Source: Halonotius aquaticus (GTDB lineage Archaea; Halobacteriota; Halobacteria; Halobacteriales; Haloferacaceae). From it: 64,000 bases of DNA. Where the stretch lies: positions 62,001 through 126,000 of the forward strand of contig NZ_QKNY01000009.1 in assembly GCF_003605575.1 (NCBI RefSeq), written 5' to 3'. Position numbers and translations under genes: made by a program. This document shows positions 63,741-64,000 of the stretch, piece by piece (position 1 is the first letter of the stretch; each line of letters starts with the position of its first letter). Below the pieces are notes generated by a model, which ran no database searches, was not told the origin of the DNA, and was given only the letters and a program-made list of their open reading frames with translations.

Positions 63741-63768
63741 GTCAACCTGATTTAATCTATTGGTTTAC
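63741..63768. promoter_or_regulatory. BirA-like operator over the bioY promoter
   Basis: The half-sites GTCAACC (63741-63747) and GGTTTAC (63762-63768) are inverted repeats (one mismatch) separated by exactly 14 bp. This matches the layout of bacterial/archaeal BirA sites (GTAAACC-N14/15-GGTTTAC). The spacer holds the AT-rich TATA-like ATTAAAT, about 25-30 nt before the bioY start, so binding would block TBP. Inference from pattern; no BirA gene is in the window. Confidence 0.7.
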
Positions 63769-63827
63769 GGACGGGAGCTACACCACAGAGACAAGGTTTT
63801 ATATCCGCATCTGCTGGGCTTCGATCC

Positions 63828-64000
63828 ATGGACGAAAAGACGGAAGAGCTCCGGGACATCTTCATGGAGACCACCGACTCGGAGACCGTCACCGAAACCC
63901 AATCGGAGTCGCCGGGGTCGCTGACCGACGACGCGGCGGATGTTGGCGATCGACTCCGGACGCTCATCGAGCGAATGCGCGACCAGTACGACTTCGAGAC
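63828..64000 (+). CDS. conserved haloarchaeal acidic protein, N-terminal part (cut by window end)
   Basis: Only 57 residues are present, MDEKTEELRDIFMETTDSET, then VTETQSESPGSLTDDAADVG and DRLRTLIERMRDQYDF. It is acidic and helical. From memory this opening matches a haloarchaeal protein annotated as conditioned medium-induced protein 4, but the identification rests on recall alone. A TATA box GGTTTTATAT lies at about 63795-63804, some 25-30 nt before the ATG, consistent with a leaderless start. The promoter faces away from bioY. Confidence 0.7.
   Translation, partial: MDEKTEELRDIFMETTDSETVTETQSESPGSLTDDAADVGDRLRTLIERMRDQYDFE

Overview
The window is chromosomal DNA from a halophilic archaeon (class Halobacteria). 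The sequence is GC-rich and its predicted proteins are strongly acidic (Asp/Glu-rich, few Lys). It carries archaeal core genes: thermosome, Cdc48/VAT, aRF1 with NIKS and GGQ motifs, doublet histone, CDP-archaeol synthase, HTH-fused archaeal riboflavin kinase, class I CCA-adding enzyme, RfcC and multi-OB RPA. Many genes have a TATA-like box about 25-30 nt before the start codon, as expected for leaderless haloarchaeal transcripts. I cannot fix the genus. There is no rRNA, CRISPR array or intact transposase.

Layout. 0-3.9 kb: the 5' end of ileS, a DUF433 gene, an AT-rich islet with two tiny zinc-ribbon genes coupled to a membrane-protein gene, then the thermosome divergent from a Cdc48-type AAA ATPase. 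6.4-14.2 kb: a mostly minus-strand informational block (Dim2/Pno1-like KH protein, Rio1, aIF1A, pilin-like protein, tyrS, DUF460, receiver-like protein, RNase Z, a tiny membrane protein). 14.4-24.9 kb: rfcC-asd, carS, DUF502, ilvE, ribB with rbkR behind a candidate operator, argS, and a MinD-like ATPase with a long acidic tail. 25-31 kb: tRNA-Arg, an rpa-histone-deacetylase run, cca, tRNA-Asn and a CAT tRNA. Tandem and inverted repeats and a MITE-like palindromic element lie among these tRNAs.

31-49 kb is mixed core and accessory. It holds a divergent beta-propeller lipoprotein and NosL pair, prf1, a HalX response regulator, secreted and lipoprotein genes, a cysteine-free PAPS-reductase-like protein, an aldehyde dehydrogenase and Dph6. 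It also has an RHH/ParE toxin-antitoxin pair under a perfect 20-bp palindrome, a DJ-1 protein, a HEAT-repeat protein, a prenyl synthase, a membrane-anchored HTH regulator divergent from a secreted coiled-coil protein, and an M29 aminopeptidase. 49.1-51.1 kb is an AT-richer accessory patch with membrane proteins, a frameshifted small gene and a 25-bp tandem duplication over a start codon. 51-64 kb carries alaS, a COG1361 protein with an RND/MMPL transporter, a DnaJ-ferredoxin fusion, an alpha/beta hydrolase with Cys at the nucleophile position, a GATase, a ferredoxin, and a BioY-EcfA-EcfT biotin transporter behind a BirA-like operator. The last gene is cut by the window end.

How genes work together: the best supported units are aIF1A-Rio1-KH (small-subunit maturation and initiation), rfcC-asd, rbkR-ribB (riboflavin synthesis with its regulator/kinase), rpa-histone-HDAC (DNA packaging), the RHH-ParE module, COG1361-RND and bioY-ecfA-ecfT. 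The least explained units are the zinc-ribbon/membrane operon at 1.0-1.7 kb, the propeller/NosL pair at 31.0-33.1 kb and the regulator/secreted-protein pair at 45.3-47.9 kb.
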